Below, in pieces: positions 52,601-61,596 of a stretch of DNA of 64,000 bases. Origin of the DNA: Paraburkholderia terricola (lineage in GTDB: Bacteria > Pseudomonadota > Gammaproteobacteria > Burkholderiales > Burkholderiaceae); NCBI RefSeq assembly GCF_900142195.1, contig NZ_FRAB01000031.1, forward strand, positions 1 through 64,000, written 5' to 3'. Position numbers and translations under genes: made by a program. The notes beneath the pieces were generated by a model that worked only from the letters and a program-made list of their open reading frames with translations, was not told the origin of the DNA and searched no databases. The first letter of the stretch is position 1. Each line of letters starts with the position of its first letter.

Positions 52601-53362
52601 ATGACGCCACACGACCTCGCGCTCCGCCTCGTCGAAGCACGCCGGCAGCATCATCCGATCGACGTGCCCGCGCCCGACAGCCTGCCGCCCGACGCGGCCA
52701 CCGCGTACGCGATCCAGCAGGCGGTCATCGCGGGCCTCGGCGACGCGACCGGTGCGTGGAAGATCGGCGCCAAGGCGCCGGGCGGGGCCGCCGCGGGCGC
52801 GCCGATTCCGGCGTCGCTGGTGCTGCCCTCGCCGGCGCGGGTCGCGCATGCCGGCTTCTTCCGCGTGCTGGTGGAACTGGAGATCGCCTTTCGCTTCGCC
52901 GAGGCGATCGAGCCGCGCGGGCGGGCCTATGCGCGCGACGAGGTGCTGGCGAAGGTCGGCGTCGTGCTGCCGGCCATCGAGATCGTCGATAGCCGCTTTG
53001 CCGAATGGCCGAACGTCGCGCCGCTCGCGCAACTGGCCGACGCGCAGAACAACGGCGCGCTGATCACCGGTCATCCGGTGGCTTACGCGGGTCTCGCGCG
53101 CGGCTTCGATTTCGTGTCGCCCGAACTCGAACTGAGTCTCAACGGCCGTTCGCTCGTGCCGGAAGTGACCGGCAATCCGGCGGGCGACCCGCGCGAACTG
53201 CTGGTGTGGTTCGTCAACCATTGCGCGGCGATGGGCATCACCATCGAACCGGATTGGACGCTCACCACGGGTTCCTATGTCGACGCTCACAATGTGGACA
53301 AGCCCGGCATCGTGCGCGGCCATATCGACGGCCTTGGCGAAGTCGAGGTCGATCTGACCTGA
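52601..53362 (+). CDS. 2-keto-4-pentenoate hydratase-like protein
   Basis: The 253-aa product resembles the fumarylacetoacetase-like hydratase family (MhpD/HpcG): WKIGAKAPGG, metal-binding VELEIAFRFAEAIEPRG and PAIEIVDSRFAEWPN, DAQNNGALITG, and TTGSYVDAHNVDKPG near the end. Members hydrate 2-oxopent-4-enoate in aromatic degradation. No pathway partners are nearby, so the substrate is open. AAAGGACCGAC precedes the ATG. Confidence 0.82.
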   Translation: MTPHDLALRLVEARRQHHPIDVPAPDSLPPDAATAYAIQQAVIAGLGDATGAWKIGAKAPGGAAAGAPIPASLVLPSPARVAHAGFFRVLVELEIAFRFAEAIEPRGRAYARDEVLAKVGVVLPAIEIVDSRFAEWPNVAPLAQLADAQNNGALITGHPVAYAGLARGFDFVSPELELSLNGRSLVPEVTGNPAGDPRELLVWFVNHCAAMGITIEPDWTLTTGSYVDAHNVDKPGIVRGHIDGLGEVEVDLT

Positions 53363-53403
53363 GCGTGCGACACCCGCCGGTTACAGCGTGGGTTACAGCG
53401 CGC

Positions 53404-53426
53404 TTGTGACAACCCGCTTGTCACAA
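53404..53426. promoter_or_regulatory. 23-bp perfect inverted repeat after the hydratase gene
   Basis: TTGTGACAA (53404-53412) and TTGTCACAA (53418-53426) are perfect complements around CCCGC. Spacing does not match CRP (TGTGA-N6-TCACA). It may be an operator or a short hairpin. Confidence 0.45.
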
Positions 53427-53460
53427 CTGTCTTGTAACGGCTCATTACGAAGCTTCATGC

Positions 53461-53487
53461 AAACGGCTGCCCACGGGGTGGCCGTTT
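53461..53487 (+). terminator. Terminator-like hairpin after the hydratase gene
   Basis: AAACGGC (53461-53467) and GCCGTTT (53481-53487) form the outer stem, with CCAC/GTGG pairing inside, then a short T-run. Confidence 0.6.
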
Positions 53488-54227
53488 TACATTTACGGCG
53501 TCCCCAAGGTGCGTCTCGCGCGCGTCTTGCGTATACACCTATTGAAGCGGACTGCCGCTGCGCCGTCATCCAGTTATACGGGCGGCTAACCATATCGCGG
53601 ACGCGGTTACTACGAGGGCTGAAGCATCAGTGGGCGGCTCTGTGCGATTCACCTCGCGTCGGTGCGGACGACGCGGAACAAAACCGCTCGCGCCTTGACG
53701 AACCGCTTGAAAGCGCACCGATGCAAGGCACGCCATGCGCGCGACGCCGCGAACATGTAACAGGCGCTTTTTCGTGTAGACCCGATGCCCGCGCCGCGCG
53801 TTGATGAAGAGAATGGCCGGGCACGAAAAACGCGTAGGACGTGCGTGCTTTCACGACGATGCGGGTGCGAGCGGACAGATCGTCCGGTGCAGCAGCCGGT
53901 TTGTTCGATGAACGATACGACCTGTGACCTGTGTAATGGGGGCATGGCCGTGACATGGACCAACGGTGCAACAGAGTGTGTCGCGGCGAGATGGCGGCAG
54001 CGCTGTCACGACAGCGGCGGTTCGCGATTGCTGCGGCCTGCGCGCAAGATTGTAGGTTGTCGATACACCGTTTCCAAGTGATGAATATCGGTAGCCGGGT
54101 ACGGCGCGATTTTCGCAACGTAGTTCGTGAAAAAAAATTTAAAAGGGTTTAGGATGAATTCGAGCGATGTCGTTTCCGAATAGCGCGCCGCGCACGACAT
54201 CGGTCTAGACTTCGGCGAGGAGGTAGC

Positions 54228-56150
54228 ATGGATATCTACAGCAGTTTCGCGACCCGCTTCGAGAAAACGCGAGAGGATGAACTCTCGCTCGAGGAGTATC
54301 TCGCGCTCTGCAAAGACAATCCCGCCGCGTACGCCACGGCTGGCGAACGCATGTTGACGGCAATCGGGGAACCGGAACAGATCGATACTCGCAACGATCC
54401 GCGCCTGTCGCGCATCTTCGCGAACAAGGTGATCAAGGTATACCCAGCGTTCCGTGAGTTCTACGGGATGGAAGAGGTGATCGAGCAGGTGGTCGCGTAC
54501 TTCCGGCATTCGGCCCAGGGTCTCGAGGAAAAGAAACAGATTCTCTATCTGCTGGGCCCGGTCGGCGGCGGCAAATCGTCGATCGCGGAGCGTTTGAAGC
54601 AGCTCATGGAACGCGTGCCGTTCTATGCGATCAAGGGCTCGCCGGTCAACGAGTCGCCGCTCGGCCTGTTCGATTACGACGAGGACGGTCCGATCCTCGA
54701 AGAGCAATATGGAATTCCACGCCGCTACCTCAAAAGCATTCTGAGCCCGTGGGCGGTCAAGCGCCTGCACGAATATAACGGCGACATCCGCAAGTTCCGC
54801 GTGGTGCGCCGCTATCCGTCGATCCTTCGCCAGATCGGTATCGCCAAGACCGAGCCGGGTGACGAGAACAATCAGGACATCTCGTCGCTGGTCGGCAAGG
54901 TCGACATCCGCAAGCTCGAACAGTACGCGCAAGACGACGCCGACGCATACAGCTACTCGGGCGGCTTGTGTCTCGCGAATCAGGGCCTGCTCGAATTCGT
55001 CGAAATGTTCAAGGCGCCGATCAAGGTGTTGCATCCGCTGCTCACCGCGACCCAGGAAGGCAACTTCAAGGGCACGGAAGGCTTCGGCGCGATTCCTTTC
55101 GACGGCGTGATCCTAGCCCACTCGAACGAGTCCGAATGGAAGGCGTTCCGCAACAACCGCAACAACGAAGCACTGCTCGACCGGATCTTCGTGGTGAAGG
55201 TGCCGTACTGCCTGCGCTACAGCGAGGAAGTGAAGATCTACGAGAAGCTGCTGCGCAACTCGTCGCTGGCGAGTGCGGTATGCGCGCCCGGCACGCTGAA
55301 GATGATGGCGCAGATGTCGGTGCTCACGCGTTTGCAGGAGCCGGAGAATTCCAGCCTCTTCTCGAAGATGCAGGTCTACGACGGCGAGAATCTGAAGGAT
55401 ACCGATCCGAAGGCCAAGTCGTATCAGGAGTACCGCGATTTCGCGGGCGTGGACGAAGGGATGACCGGCGTGTCGACCCGCTTCGCGTTCAAGATCCTGT
55501 CGCGGGTGTTCAACTTCGATTCCACCGAAGTCGCGGCGAATCCGGTGCATTTGATGTACGTGCTCGAACAGCAGATCGAGCGCGAGCAATTCCCGCCGGA
55601 AACCGAGCAGAAGTATCTGTCGTTCATTAAAGACGTGCTGGCCTCGCGCTACGCCGAATTCATCGGCAAGGAGATTCAGACCGCGTATCTGGAGTCGTAT
55701 TCCGAGTATGGTCAGAATATTTTCGATCGCTACGTGACGTACGCCGACTTCTGGATTCAGGATCAGGAGTTCCGCGACCACGACACCGGCGAGAGTTTCG
55801 ACCGTGCGGCGCTGAACGCCGAACTGGAGAAGATCGAGAAACCCGCGGGCATCAGCAACCCGAAGGACTTCCGCAACGAGATCGTGAACTTCGTGCTGCG
55901 CGCGCGTGCTGCCAATGCGGGCAAGAATCCCGCGTGGATCAGCTACGAGAAGCTGCGCGTCGTGATCGAAAAGAAGATGTTCTCGAACACGGAGGAACTG
56001 TTGCCGGTGATCTCGTTCAACGCCAAGGGCTCGGCGGAGGAACAACGCAAGCACGAAGACTTCGTGAATCGCATGGTGACGAAGGGCTATACGCCGAAGC
56101 AGGTGCGCTTGCTGTGTGACTGGTATCTGCGCGTGCGCAAGTCGTCATGA
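54228..56150 (+). CDS. prkA: PrkA-family serine protein kinase
   Basis: The 640-aa product is the PrkA/YeaG kinase: AAA-like N-terminal part with Walker A GPVGGGKSS (residues ~110-118) and C-terminal kinase-like domain. Length and conservation are typical (E. coli YeaG is 644 aa). GGAGGTAGC precedes ATG at 54228. First gene of prkA-yeaH-spoVR, an operon linked to stationary-phase and nutrient-stress adaptation. Confidence 0.95.
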   Translation: MDIYSSFATRFEKTREDELSLEEYLALCKDNPAAYATAGERMLTAIGEPEQIDTRNDPRLSRIFANKVIKVYPAFREFYGMEEVIEQVVAYFRHSAQGLEEKKQILYLLGPVGGGKSSIAERLKQLMERVPFYAIKGSPVNESPLGLFDYDEDGPILEEQYGIPRRYLKSILSPWAVKRLHEYNGDIRKFRVVRRYPSILRQIGIAKTEPGDENNQDISSLVGKVDIRKLEQYAQDDADAYSYSGGLCLANQGLLEFVEMFKAPIKVLHPLLTATQEGNFKGTEGFGAIPFDGVILAHSNESEWKAFRNNRNNEALLDRIFVVKVPYCLRYSEEVKIYEKLLRNSSLASAVCAPGTLKMMAQMSVLTRLQEPENSSLFSKMQVYDGENLKDTDPKAKSYQEYRDFAGVDEGMTGVSTRFAFKILSRVFNFDSTEVAANPVHLMYVLEQQIEREQFPPETEQKYLSFIKDVLASRYAEFIGKEIQTAYLESYSEYGQNIFDRYVTYADFWIQDQEFRDHDTGESFDRAALNAELEKIEKPAGISNPKDFRNEIVNFVLRARAANAGKNPAWISYEKLRVVIEKKMFSNTEELLPVISFNAKGSAEEQRKHEDFVNRMVTKGYTPKQVRLLCDWYLRVRKSS

Positions 56151-56273
56151 TGCGCATTGCGTGCCGCCCGCGCGGTTCGGCCGCGCGGGCACCTTGCGAG
56201 GCGCGAGCCGCATGGACATAGCTGTGCTGCGCATGCGGCTTGCGCCTCGCCCGAAGTTAGTACAGTTGCATGG

Positions 56274-56409
56274 GATCGGAGTAAGCGCTGAAGCGCCAAC
56301 TCCGATCGACGTACGAGTGTATGGGATCGGAGTAAGCGCTGAAGCGCTAACTCCGATCGACGTACGAGTGTATGGGATCGGAGTAAGCGCTGAAGCGCTA
56401 ACTCCGATC
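56274..56409 (+). repeat. Three tandem 51-bp units, each with a 34-nt hairpin
   Basis: Copies at 56274-56307, 56325-56358 and 56376-56409 are exactly 51 bp apart. Each has the arms GATCGGAGTAAGCGCT and AGCGC(T/C)AACTCCGATC, pairing at 15 of 16 positions or better around GA. The 17-nt spacers between the first and second, and second and third copies, are identical (GACGTACGAGTGTATGG). Copy 1 differs from copies 2 and 3 by one base. The array sits 122 nt after prkA and the last hairpin ends 16 nt before yeaH. Confidence 0.9.
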
Positions 56410-56425
56410 GACACGGGAGAGCGGT

Positions 56426-57697
56426 GTGCTTCATCAAATCATCGACCGCAGGTTAGCAGGCAAGAACAAAAGCATCGCCAATCGCGAACGCTTTTTGCGT
56501 CGCGTTAAGAACTACATTCGTCGCGCCGTCTCGGAAGCGGTTCGCGACCGGAGCATCAAGGACATCCAGAACACCCAGAGCATCACGATTCCCCGCAAGG
56601 ACATCGCGGAGCCGTCGTTCCGGCATGGCCCCGGCGGCAAGCGGGAAATGGTGCATCCGGGCAATTCCGACTACATCCGCGGCGACAAGATCCAGCGCCC
56701 GCAAGGGGGCGGCGGCGGTGGCGGGGGCAATCAGGCCAGCAACGAGGGCGAGGGTCAAGACGACTTCGTGTTCGAACTGAGCCGCGAAGAATTCATGCAG
56801 TACTTCTTCGACGACCTCGAACTGCCGCGTCTCGTCAAAACCCATCTGATGGCCGTGCCCACGTGGAAAAGCATTCGCGCGGGCTGGGCCGCCGAAGGCA
56901 CGCCGAACAACATCGACGTGGTCCGCTCGCTGCGCAGCGCGCTGGGCCGCCGCATCGCGCTCGGTGCACCGCTCGTCAATCAGTTGCACGAGATGGAGCG
57001 GCAACTGGAGGTCATGAAGGCCGACCCCGACGACCGCCGCGACGAGATCAAGCTGCTCGAGGAAGAGATTCACCACCTGAAGGGACGCATCTGGCGCATT
57101 CCGTTTATCGACCCGTTCGATCTGCGCTATGTGAACCGGGTGAAGCAGCCCACGCCGTCGAGCCAGGCCGTGATGTTTTGTCTGATGGATGTGTCGGGTT
57201 CCATGGACGAGCAGCGCAAGGATCTCGCCAAGCGCTTTTTCATCCTGCTGTATCTGTTCCTCAAGCGTAATTACGAGCGCATCGAGGTCGTGTTCATCCG
57301 CCACCATACGCGCGCCGAGGAAGTCGACGAAGACACCTTCTTCCATTCGACCGAAAGCGGCGGCACGGTCGTGTCGAGCGCACTGGAGCTGATGCAGAAG
57401 GTAATGGAGGAGCGTTATTCGCCCACCGAATGGAACATTTACGGCGCGCAGGCGTCGGACGGCGACAACTGGACCGACGACTCGCCGAAGTGCCGCAAGA
57501 TACTCGCGGATGACATCCTGGAGAAGGTGCGCTATTTTGCGTATATTCAGGTGACGCCCGAAGAGCAGAACCTGTGGCTCGAATATGCGCAACTGGCCCT
57601 GAGCCAGCCGCACATGGCGATGAAGAAGGTCGAAACCGCGGCGGACATTTATCCGGTCTTTCGTGAGTTGTTTGAAAAGCAGGTGGCGTCCTCATGA
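56426..57697 (+). CDS. yeaH: YeaH/DUF444-family protein with von Willebrand A-like domain
   Basis: The 423-aa product contains a MIDAS-like motif DVSGSMDEQRK (residues ~254-264) and TESGGTVVSSALELM in the vWA-like C-terminal half. A basic N-terminus and a glycine-rich stretch (about 92-102) precede it. Start is GTG at 56426 with GGGAGAGCG upstream. Its stop overlaps the spoVR start by 4 nt. It lies after the hairpin array, which may set its level relative to PrkA. Confidence 0.92.
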   Translation: MLHQIIDRRLAGKNKSIANRERFLRRVKNYIRRAVSEAVRDRSIKDIQNTQSITIPRKDIAEPSFRHGPGGKREMVHPGNSDYIRGDKIQRPQGGGGGGGGNQASNEGEGQDDFVFELSREEFMQYFFDDLELPRLVKTHLMAVPTWKSIRAGWAAEGTPNNIDVVRSLRSALGRRIALGAPLVNQLHEMERQLEVMKADPDDRRDEIKLLEEEIHHLKGRIWRIPFIDPFDLRYVNRVKQPTPSSQAVMFCLMDVSGSMDEQRKDLAKRFFILLYLFLKRNYERIEVVFIRHHTRAEEVDEDTFFHSTESGGTVVSSALELMQKVMEERYSPTEWNIYGAQASDGDNWTDDSPKCRKILADDILEKVRYFAYIQVTPEEQNLWLEYAQLALSQPHMAMKKVETAADIYPVFRELFEKQVASS

Positions 57698-59406
57698 CGA
57701 CCAAGCATTTGCATAACGAAGCGCGCGGCTATCAGCCGGAGCGTGGAAAAGGCGTGCCGCAGCGTCAGTCGGGGCATGCCGAGGGTGGGGCGGATCAGGC
57801 AGGCGCCGCCACCGGAGCAGTCGACACCGCTGCAGCACGGGGACACACCGGAACGCCCACTGAGGGGCAAAGGGAAGTCCGTATGAACGTAGCCGATAGA
57901 AGGCCTCTGCCGTGCCCGTCCGACTGGACCTTCGAGTTGATCGAAGAGTACGACTCGCATATTGCTCGCGTCGCCGAGCAATATGAACTCGACGTCTATC
58001 CGATCCAGCTCGAACTCATCAGCGCCGAACAGATGATGGACGCCTACGCGTCCGTCGGCATGCCGGTGAACTACCGTCACTGGTCGTTCGGCAAACACTT
58101 TCTCTCCACCGAGAAAAGCTACCGTCGCGGGCAGATGGGGCTCGCGTACGAGATCGTCATCAATTCGAATCCCTGCATCGCGTATCTGATGGAAGAGAAC
58201 ACGATGACGATGCAGGCGCTCGTCATCGCGCACGCGGCTTACGGGCACAACTCGTTCTTCAAGGGCAACTACCTGTTCCGGCTCTGGACGGACGCGCACG
58301 CGATCATCGATTACCTCGTCTACGCGAAGAACTACATCGCGGAGTGCGAGGAGCGTTTCGGGCTCGACCGGGTGGAGGAACTGCTCGATTCCTGCCATGC
58401 GTTGATGAATTACGGCGTGGACCGTTACAAGCGTCCGCAGAAGCTCTCGCTCGAAAAGGAATTCGCCGCGCGCCGCGAGCGCGAGGCGTATCTGCAATCG
58501 CAGGTGAACGAACTCTGGCGCACCTTGCCGACCCGGCACACGCCGTTGCCCGAGGAAATCGAGGAGCGCTATCCGCCGGAGCCGCAGGAAAACCTGCTGT
58601 ATTTCGCGGAGAAGAATGCGCCGCTGCTGGAGCCGTGGGAGCGGGAAGTGATCCGCATCGTGCGCAAGGTCGGCCAGTATTTTTATCCGCAGCGGCAAAC
58701 CCAGGTGATGAACGAAGGCTGGGCGACGTTCTGGCACTACACGCTGCTCAACACGATGTACAACCAGGGCAAGCTGGAAGACGGCTTCATGATGGAGTTT
58801 CTCCATTCGCACAGCAACGTGGTCTATCAGCCGCCGGTCACGAAGCCTTACTACAGCGGCATCAATCCGTATGCGCTCGGTTTTTCGATGATGAGCGACA
58901 TTCGCCGGATCTGCGAGGCGCCAACCGACGAGGACCGCAAGTGGTTCCCGGAACTCGCCGGCAGTCCGTGGCTGCCCGCCATGCACTACGCGATGCGCAA
59001 CTTCAAGGACGAGAGTTTCGTCGCGCAGTATCTGTCGCCGCATCTGATCCGCGAAATGCGCCTCTTCTCCGTGCTCGACGACGACATGCGCGACGCGCTC
59101 GAAGTCTCCGCGATTCATGACGAAAGCGGCTATCAGTACGTGCGTCAGGCGTTGTCGCGGCAGTACGACATGCATCATCGCGAGCCGAACATTCAGGTGT
59201 GGGCGGTGAATACGCGTGGCGACCGGAGTCTGACGCTGCGGCATTTCATGAGCGACAACCGGCATCTGTCATCGGATAGCGACGAGGTGCTCAAGCACAT
59301 GGCGCGCTTGTGGCAGTTCGACGTCTATCTGGAAAGCGTCGATGAAAACGGCACCGTGCGCAAGCGCTATGAGTGCCGCTATGTGCCGCCGGCGGTGAGG
59401 GCTTGA
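57694..59406 (+). CDS. spoVR: SpoVR-family protein
   Basis: The 570-aa product has the SpoVR core: EKSYRRGQMGLAYEIVINSN, HAAYGHNSFFKGNY, QVMNEGWATFWHYTLLNTMY and YSGINPYALGFSMM, a well-conserved family of unknown biochemistry. The first ~63 residues are Gly/Ala/Gln-rich and not part of the core; an ATG at codon 64 (57883) could be an alternative start. ATGA overlap with yeaH supports the longer form or re-initiation. Confidence 0.92.
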   Translation: MTTKHLHNEARGYQPERGKGVPQRQSGHAEGGADQAGAATGAVDTAAARGHTGTPTEGQREVRMNVADRRPLPCPSDWTFELIEEYDSHIARVAEQYELDVYPIQLELISAEQMMDAYASVGMPVNYRHWSFGKHFLSTEKSYRRGQMGLAYEIVINSNPCIAYLMEENTMTMQALVIAHAAYGHNSFFKGNYLFRLWTDAHAIIDYLVYAKNYIAECEERFGLDRVEELLDSCHALMNYGVDRYKRPQKLSLEKEFAARREREAYLQSQVNELWRTLPTRHTPLPEEIEERYPPEPQENLLYFAEKNAPLLEPWEREVIRIVRKVGQYFYPQRQTQVMNEGWATFWHYTLLNTMYNQGKLEDGFMMEFLHSHSNVVYQPPVTKPYYSGINPYALGFSMMSDIRRICEAPTDEDRKWFPELAGSPWLPAMHYAMRNFKDESFVAQYLSPHLIREMRLFSVLDDDMRDALEVSAIHDESGYQYVRQALSRQYDMHHREPNIQVWAVNTRGDRSLTLRHFMSDNRHLSSDSDEVLKHMARLWQFDVYLESVDENGTVRKRYECRYVPPAVRA

Positions 59407-59748
59407 TCCGGGGCGCTTGGTGCGTCGCTTGGTGCGCCCATAAAGCGCTGGCCAGATGAGCCGTCTGACTCGTCAAAAAAAGCCCCTCTGGGTCTGTGAA
59501 GGCCCAGAGGGGCTTTTTCTCGCTGGAACCTTTCGCGCCGTAAGGGGTTGGCGGCTCGCTCGCCGTTTCCCCGTGACGGCCCGCGCATAAACCTCCCATC
59601 TTTGTCTTGCGATTCTGTAAAATTCGCGCACGCGTGCCGGCCGTGACGCTCCGGTGCCACCGCGGCACCCACGCTATGCCACAGCGCGCGTTGTGAAGGC
59701 GGCAGCAAGACCGCGACCTCCGTTCAAAAGACAAGGAAAGACACAAGC
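59407..59748. other. Region upstream of the KgtP-like transporter
   Basis: 342 bp with the spoVR terminator (59476-59519) and the promoter of the transporter. No gene supported. Confidence 0.55.
59476..59519. terminator. Rho-independent terminator of the prkA operon
   Basis: AAAAAAGCCCCTCTGGG pairs with CCCAGAGGGGCTTTTT around a 10-nt loop; stem 59476-59492 / 59503-59519. A- and T-runs on both sides make it bidirectional. Confidence 0.93.
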
Positions 59749-61053
59749 ATGACCGACCTAACCGACCAAACCGTGGCCTCGGCTCACGACACACGACGCC
59801 GTATCTTCGCGATTGTTGGCGCTTCATCGGGCAATCTCGTCGAGTGGTTCGACTTTTACGTGTATTCGTTTTGCGCGCTGTATTTCGCGCCCGCGTTCTT
59901 CCCGAGCGGCAACACCACCACCCAGTTGCTCAATACGGCCGGCGTGTTCGCCGCGGGCTTTCTGATGCGTCCGATCGGCGGCTGGTTTTTCGGCCGACTC
60001 GCCGACAAGCACGGCCGCCGCATGGCGATGATGGTGTCGGTCTTCATGATGTGCGGCGGCTCGCTCGTCATCGCGGTGCTGCCCACCTATGCGCAGATCG
60101 GCGCGCTCGCGCCGGCGCTGCTGCTGGTCGCGCGGCTGTTCCAGGGCTTGTCGGTGGGCGGCGAATACGGCACCAGCGCGACTTACATGAGTGAAGTCGC
60201 GCTCAAGGGCCGGCGCGGTTTCTTCGCGTCGTTCCAGTACGTCACGCTGATCGGCGGCCAGTTGTGCGCGCTGCTGGTGCTGGTGGTCCTGCAACAGACG
60301 CTCTCCACCGAGGAACTGAAGGCGTGGGGCTGGCGCGTGCCGTTCGTGATCGGCGCGCTCGCGGCGTTGGTCGCGCTGTACCTGCGTAAATCGCTCGACG
60401 AAACCACCACCGCCGCGACGCGTCAACGCAAGGAAGCCGGCACGCTGCGCGGCCTGTGGATCCACCGGGTCGCGTTCATGACGGTGCTCGGCTTCACGGC
60501 GGGCGGCTCGCTGATCTTCTACACGTTCACGACCTACATGCAGAAGTACCTGGTCAACACGGCCGGCATGCACGCCAAGACGGCCAGCAACGTGATGACC
60601 GCGGCGCTGTTCGTCTACATGATCATGCAGCCGGCGTTCGGCGCGTTGTCGGACCGCATCGGCCGGCGCCGTTCGATGCTGTTCTTCGGCTTCTTCGCGA
60701 CGATCGGCACGGTGCCGCTGCTGCACGCGCTGAAAGACGTGACGAGCCCGTATGCGGCCTTCGGCCTGGTCGTGCTGGCGCTGGCGATCGTCAGCTTCTA
60801 TACGTCGATCAGCGGTCTGATCAAGGCGGAGATGTTCCCGCCGGAAGTGCGCGCGCTCGGCGTGGGCTTGTCGTATGCGGTGGCCAACGCGATCTTCGGC
60901 GGCTCGGCGGAATACGTCGCGCTGTGGCTGAAGTCGGTGGGCAACGAGTCGATGTTCTACTGGTACGTCACCGCGCTGTGCGCGATCGCCGGCCTCGTCG
61001 CACTGCGCATGCGCGATCCGTCGAAAGAAGGGTATTTGCGTCACGAGCCGTGA
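59749..61053 (+). CDS. KgtP-like MFS transporter (metabolite:H+ symporter family)
   Basis: The 434-aa product has twelve helices and the MHS signatures: SSGNLVEWFDFYVYSFCALY, RPIGGWFFGRLADKHGRRMA and GLSVGGEYGTSATYMSE. Length and sequence fit KgtP, an alpha-ketoglutarate permease, but related members carry other dicarboxylates. ATG at 59749 follows AAGGAAAGAC-like sequence. Terminator follows at 61096-61130. Confidence 0.9.
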   Translation: MTDLTDQTVASAHDTRRRIFAIVGASSGNLVEWFDFYVYSFCALYFAPAFFPSGNTTTQLLNTAGVFAAGFLMRPIGGWFFGRLADKHGRRMAMMVSVFMMCGGSLVIAVLPTYAQIGALAPALLLVARLFQGLSVGGEYGTSATYMSEVALKGRRGFFASFQYVTLIGGQLCALLVLVVLQQTLSTEELKAWGWRVPFVIGALAALVALYLRKSLDETTTAATRQRKEAGTLRGLWIHRVAFMTVLGFTAGGSLIFYTFTTYMQKYLVNTAGMHAKTASNVMTAALFVYMIMQPAFGALSDRIGRRRSMLFFGFFATIGTVPLLHALKDVTSPYAAFGLVVLALAIVSFYTSISGLIKAEMFPPEVRALGVGLSYAVANAIFGGSAEYVALWLKSVGNESMFYWYVTALCAIAGLVALRMRDPSKEGYLRHEP

Positions 61054-61095
61054 GCGTGCAAGACGCCCGGACAGCGCGAATGAGCGCTGATTGAC

Positions 61096-61130
61096 AACGG
61101 CGGTCAGGGGCAACCCGGCCGCCGTTTTTT
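61096..61130 (+). terminator. Rho-independent terminator
   Basis: AACGGCGG (61096-61103) and CCGCCGTT (61119-61126) with a 15-nt loop and T-run to 61130; ends the transporter transcript. Confidence 0.88.
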
Positions 61131-61176
61131 ATCGAAGCCGGCAACGCGCGATGCGGCAGCCGGGCAGGGACGCGCT

Positions 61177-61398
61177 TCAAGCCACCACGATGTCCGTGCC
61201 GAACGCATGCAGCAGATCGCGCAGCGCCTCGGCCTGCGCCATCTTCGCGCCGCTGCGCAAGTGAATCTGCACCGCGCGCCCGGCGATGCCGTCGACCGGA
61301 TGCGCGAGCCACAACTCCACCGCGAGCCCGAGTCCCTCGGGCTGATTATCGACGACCGGTTCGATCACGCGGGGCTTGAAACAGGCACTGTCGGACAT
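61177..61398 (-). CDS. Hypothetical protein (73 aa)
   Basis: ATG at 61398 follows GGTGAG. The product (MSDSACFKPRVIEPVVDNQP… ending FGTDIVVA) has a beta strand and a terminal helix. Third-position GC is high, which supports coding. No family recognised. Confidence 0.6.
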   Translation of the reverse strand: MSDSACFKPRVIEPVVDNQPEGLGLAVELWLAHPVDGIAGRAVQIHLRSGAKMAQAEALRDLLHAFGTDIVVA

Positions 61399-61472
61399 GG
61401 CGGCTCACCTTGGGGCGGATGATGTTCGACTTCATCGTAATCAGCATGGCGCGCCGGACCAAGCAACAAATA

Positions 61473-61508
61473 CGCGTTTGCTAAGCAGCGGATGCTTAGC
61501 AGAAAACG
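61473..61508. terminator. Hairpin downstream of the glycosyltransferase gene
   Basis: TGCTAAGCA (61478-61486) and TGCTTAGCA (61492-61500) pair perfectly around GCGGA, extended by GCGTT/AACGC outside a bulge. It lies 97 nt past the glycosyltransferase stop on the minus strand. Confidence 0.6.
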
Positions 61509-61596
61509 CGCATATCGCACGCGCTAGCCAGCTTCCGCAAACGATGAAATCAACCCGCCGCTCATGCAGACGCTCATGCACACGCGTCATGAAGCG

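Larger units (their letters stand above)
53363..54227. other. 865-bp gene-free region upstream of prkA
   Basis: No ORF here has a good ribosome-binding site, recognisable domain or consistent codon pattern. It contains an inverted repeat at 53404-53426, a hairpin at 53461-53487, and an AT-rich tract at about 54120-54160 (GAAAAAAAATTTAAAAGGG) followed by the prkA ribosome-binding site. A long regulated promoter or an unannotated RNA is possible. Confidence 0.5.

Noticed and set aside
53404..53426. CRP binding site
   Set aside because: TGTGA and TCACA are separated by 11 nt in place of the required 6.
53627..54118. Overlapping 98- to 163-codon frames upstream of prkA
   Set aside because: No good ribosome-binding sites, no domains, and conflicting frames on both strands; the CxxC in one plus-strand frame (start 53908) is not enough.
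56274..56409. CRISPR array
   Set aside because: The spacers are identical to each other and the repeats are long hairpins, unlike variable CRISPR spacers.
56145..56414. An 89-codon minus-strand frame with three ~17-residue repeats
   Set aside because: It only translates the 51-bp hairpin units; 51 is a multiple of three, which keeps the frame open. No ribosome-binding site.
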